DNA of 45,855 bases, from contig JAQWSQ010000168.1 of NCBI GenBank assembly GCA_029243145.1, positions 1 through 45,855 of the forward strand, given 5' to 3'. Origin of the DNA: Planctomycetaceae bacterium. GTDB taxonomy: Bacteria > Planctomycetota > Planctomycetia > Planctomycetales > Planctomycetaceae. The notes beneath the pieces are model-generated. The model did not search any database. It was not told the origin of the DNA and worked only from the letters and a program-made list of their open reading frames with translations. Of this stretch, positions 43,999 to 45,855 are shown piece after piece. Numbering within the stretch: the first letter of the stretch is position 1; each line of letters starts with the position of its first letter. A program made the position numbers and the translations under genes.

Positions 43999-44712
43999 AT
44001 GTCCTTTCTGATTACCAATGATGATGGAATCGAAGCACCCGGTCTCGCAGCTCTGCGCCAAGTGGCTGTGGATTTCGGTGAAGTGATTGTTGTCGCTCCC
44101 GATCGTCAGCATTCTGGTTGCGGCCATCGAATCAGTGAAGATGGCCCGATTTCCATCGACTCTCAAGAAAATTTGCGATATGCAATCGGAGGAACGCCCG
44201 CAGACTGTGCGAGAATTGGTCTGGCACATCTCGCACCGGAAACGGAATGGGTACTTTCTGGAATCAATGCAGGCGGTAATCTGGGCTGCGATGTTTTTAT
44301 GTCGGGGACTGTTGCCGCGATTCGTGAAGCTACATTGATGGGAAAACGTGGTATTGCATTTTCACAATATCGCAACGGCATGAACTCTCCCTTAGATTGG
44401 GACCGAGTTGCAATTTGGACGAAAGCAGTTCTCGAACGATTGTTGAGCGAGCATTTGCAGGCGGGTGAATTCTGGAACGTGAATTTTCCAGATACTGATT
44501 TGGGAGAAGGTCTCCCGGAGATCGTTTTTTGCCCGGTCGATGTCGAGCATTATCAATTTAAGTGTGAATTGCAGGAGGAGGGGTTGGTCTATCGCAGTGA
44601 TTACCAGCAACGACCTCGAACACCCGGACGGGATATTGATGTTTGCTTTGGGGGTAAAATCTCTATCTCAAAACTGACTGTCTGTAGCAATGCGCCGGGA
44701 ATGAACCAGTGA
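43999..44712 (+). CDS. surE: 5'-nucleotidase/exopolyphosphatase-like SurE
   Basis: The 237-residue protein begins SFLITNDDGIEAPGLAAL, with the metal-binding Asp pair of SurE, followed by VVAPDRQHSGCGHRI, GTPADCARIGL and GINAGGNLGCDVFMSGTVAA. It is an acid phosphatase acting on 5'/3'-nucleotides. ATG 43999 fits the family start; an in-frame start ten codons upstream is unlikely. The C-terminus is shorter than in many homologues and ends in CSNAPGMNQ. It follows the hydrolase by 61 bases and may be cotranscribed by chance. Confidence 0.95.
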   Translation: MSFLITNDDGIEAPGLAALRQVAVDFGEVIVVAPDRQHSGCGHRISEDGPISIDSQENLRYAIGGTPADCARIGLAHLAPETEWVLSGINAGGNLGCDVFMSGTVAAIREATLMGKRGIAFSQYRNGMNSPLDWDRVAIWTKAVLERLLSEHLQAGEFWNVNFPDTDLGEGLPEIVFCPVDVEHYQFKCELQEEGLVYRSDYQQRPRTPGRDIDVCFGGKISISKLTVCSNAPGMNQ

Positions 44713-44827
44713 TAATCATTCGATGTGAGACTGATTCCCGGATTCGTTACTGAAATTCTCATCATAATCGGTCACAATAATCGCTGTGGCATTTAAGAAT
44801 TCCGTTTCCTTCCGATTTTGATCTCTG

Positions 44828-45763
44828 ATGAATTCAAACTCTTTTTTAACTCGACGCGATTTCTGTAGCGCTCTCACTGGCTCCGCGTCTCTCTGTTTGT
44901 CATGGCCGGAACTTTTTGCCGAGTATTCACCGGAGTTTCAGTTCAAATACATTCTCGGGTCGTGCATGTATGGGTATGCGGACTTGAACGAGATTGTTCC
45001 TGAGGCCAGAAAAGTGGGGGCGACGGCGATTGATATTTGGCCGAAAGTCCACGGCAATCAACGTGAGCAATTGGATACGATGGGAGAAGACAAATTTGCG
45101 GAGCTATTAAAAAACCATAATGTCACGTTGGGCTGCATCACGCAGTACAAATTGGGGCCATTCGGTCTTCAGAACGAAATGAAACTGGCTCACCGACTGG
45201 GTTGTCAAACGATTGTTGCAGGCGGAAAAGGACCAGTGGGCCTCACAGGAAAAGAACTCAAATCGGCAGTCGGTAAATTTGTCGAACAGATGAAACCTCA
45301 TCTCGCAGTCGCCGAGGAAACCGGAGTCACAATTGCCATCGAAAATCATGGCAACAACCTGATCGATTCTCCCGACTCGTTGAAATGGCTGGCAGAACTT
45401 CGATCATCAAAGCACTTGGGGATTGCCTTTGCCCCCTATCATTTGCCTCAAGACGCTACACTGCTCAGTCAATTGATCCATGAATTAAGTGATTCGATTG
45501 AAATGTTCTATGCCTGGCAGCACGGCATGGGCTGCTCTCAAATACTTCCCAAAGAGCAGGAACTTTTACAGATGCCCGGTCGAGGAGAACTCGACTTCGC
45601 TCCATTGATCGCTGCATTGCGAGACATCAAATACACCGGTTGGACAGAAATATTCATGCATCCCGTTCCGCGAGGAATTCCAATTCTCGAAACGACTGCG
45701 GATGTCACTGCGGAAATCAATCGATCCCGAAACTATCTGGCTAACCGAACCACTCCACAGTAA
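44828..45763 (+). CDS. Tat-exported xylose-isomerase-like TIM-barrel protein
   Basis: The 311-residue protein starts with a twin-arginine signal (LTRRDFCSALTGSASLCL, about residues 7-24) and has the sugar-phosphate isomerase/epimerase (AP-endonuclease-2) barrel: DLNEIVPEARKVGATAIDIW, LGCITQYKLGPFG, GVTIAIENHGN (metal-site Glu-x-His), IAFAPYHLPQD and YTGWTEIFMH near the end. Such proteins are very numerous in planctomycetes and are thought to isomerise or epimerise sugars outside the cytoplasm; the substrate is unknown. ATG at 44828 is supported by the signal; no strong ribosome site is seen. Confidence 0.9.
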   Translation: MNSNSFLTRRDFCSALTGSASLCLSWPELFAEYSPEFQFKYILGSCMYGYADLNEIVPEARKVGATAIDIWPKVHGNQREQLDTMGEDKFAELLKNHNVTLGCITQYKLGPFGLQNEMKLAHRLGCQTIVAGGKGPVGLTGKELKSAVGKFVEQMKPHLAVAEETGVTIAIENHGNNLIDSPDSLKWLAELRSSKHLGIAFAPYHLPQDATLLSQLIHELSDSIEMFYAWQHGMGCSQILPKEQELLQMPGRGELDFAPLIAALRDIKYTGWTEIFMHPVPRGIPILETTADVTAEINRSRNYLANRTTPQ

Positions 45764-45787
45764 ATACTAGACACTCAGGAATGTATC

Positions 45788-45855
45788 ATGGAAAAAGTTC
45801 TTATTGTCATCGGTGATGCGACGGAAACGCTCGACACGATGTATCCGTACTATCG
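45788..45855 (+). CDS. DJ-1/PfpI family protein, N-terminal fragment
   Basis: ATG 45788, with AGGA 8 bases upstream, begins a frame open to the window edge: MEKVLIVIGDATETLDTMYPYY. The first strand and the TETLDTMYPYY pattern fit the DJ-1/PfpI family. Only 22 complete codons are visible, so function is not assignable. It begins 24 bases after the preceding stop and is likely cotranscribed. Confidence 0.75.
   Translation, partial: MEKVLIVIGDATETLDTMYPYY

Noticed and set aside
1-45855. tRNA, rRNA, CRISPR or insertion sequence
   Set aside because: I found no tRNA-like TTCRANYC arms in context, no repeated spacers and no transposase motifs; an automated scan could still find something I missed.

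Overview
The window looks like a chromosomal stretch of a Planctomycetes bacterium, most likely order Planctomycetales. The evidence is the gene repertoire: secreted FG-GAP/VCBS beta-propeller proteins, an Nramp-like transporter of unusual type, orphan CpaE-like ATPase, M28 peptidase with PDZ domains, a Tat-exported sugar-phosphate-isomerase-like protein, a membrane-embedded spermidine-synthase-like protein and a phytoene-desaturase-like FAD enzyme. Base composition is close to half G+C by eye. ATG, GTG and TTG starts are all in use. I see no rRNA, tRNA, CRISPR, phage or insertion sequence. All function calls rest on reading motifs and on recalled family knowledge; no search was run.

Layout. 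1-4.4 kb: a truncated lipoprotein gene, a small zinc-ribbon membrane protein, an Nramp-fold transporter and a convergent glycosyltransferase-like gene broken by an in-frame TGA. 4.6-10.2 kb: a small unknown gene with a good terminator, a CpaE/TadZ-like ATPase, a seven-repeat FG-GAP protein, a short sigma factor apparently coupled to an SRPBCC-epimerase fusion, and a GlsB/YeaQ-type membrane protein.

10.2-18.2 kb is a tightly spaced minus-strand run: folE, a polytopic membrane protein, a zinc-ribbon membrane protein, a large FAD/Fe-S oxidoreductase, moaD, moaE, moaA and a cysteine desulfurase. It couples GTP-derived cofactor synthesis (molybdopterin, and the first step of folate/pterin synthesis) with a possible sulfur donor. 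18.3-31.9 kb is housekeeping and mixed: a Lon N-terminal-domain protein, a DUF309 protein, nth, ychF, a TPR lipoprotein, a membrane-anchored Gfo/Idh-like protein, mtnA, a NIPSNAP protein, the spermidine-synthase-like giant, the M28-PDZ peptidase and maf.

32.4-38.7 kb: a secreted unknown protein, a nine-motif FG-GAP protein, a CrtI-like oxidoreductase, a secreted 13-cysteine protein in its own promoter/hairpin/terminator unit, and a GNAT acetyltransferase. 38.8-43.9 kb is the most interesting part: a co-directional set of two FabZ-like hot-dog dehydratases, FabG, an acyl carrier protein with a roughly 40-residue insert, a FabF-type ketosynthase and a membrane-anchored alpha/beta hydrolase. This looks like a self-contained secondary type II acyl-assembly line, with a candidate promoter in front. 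The window ends with surE, a Tat-exported TIM-barrel protein and the first codons of a DJ-1/PfpI-type gene.
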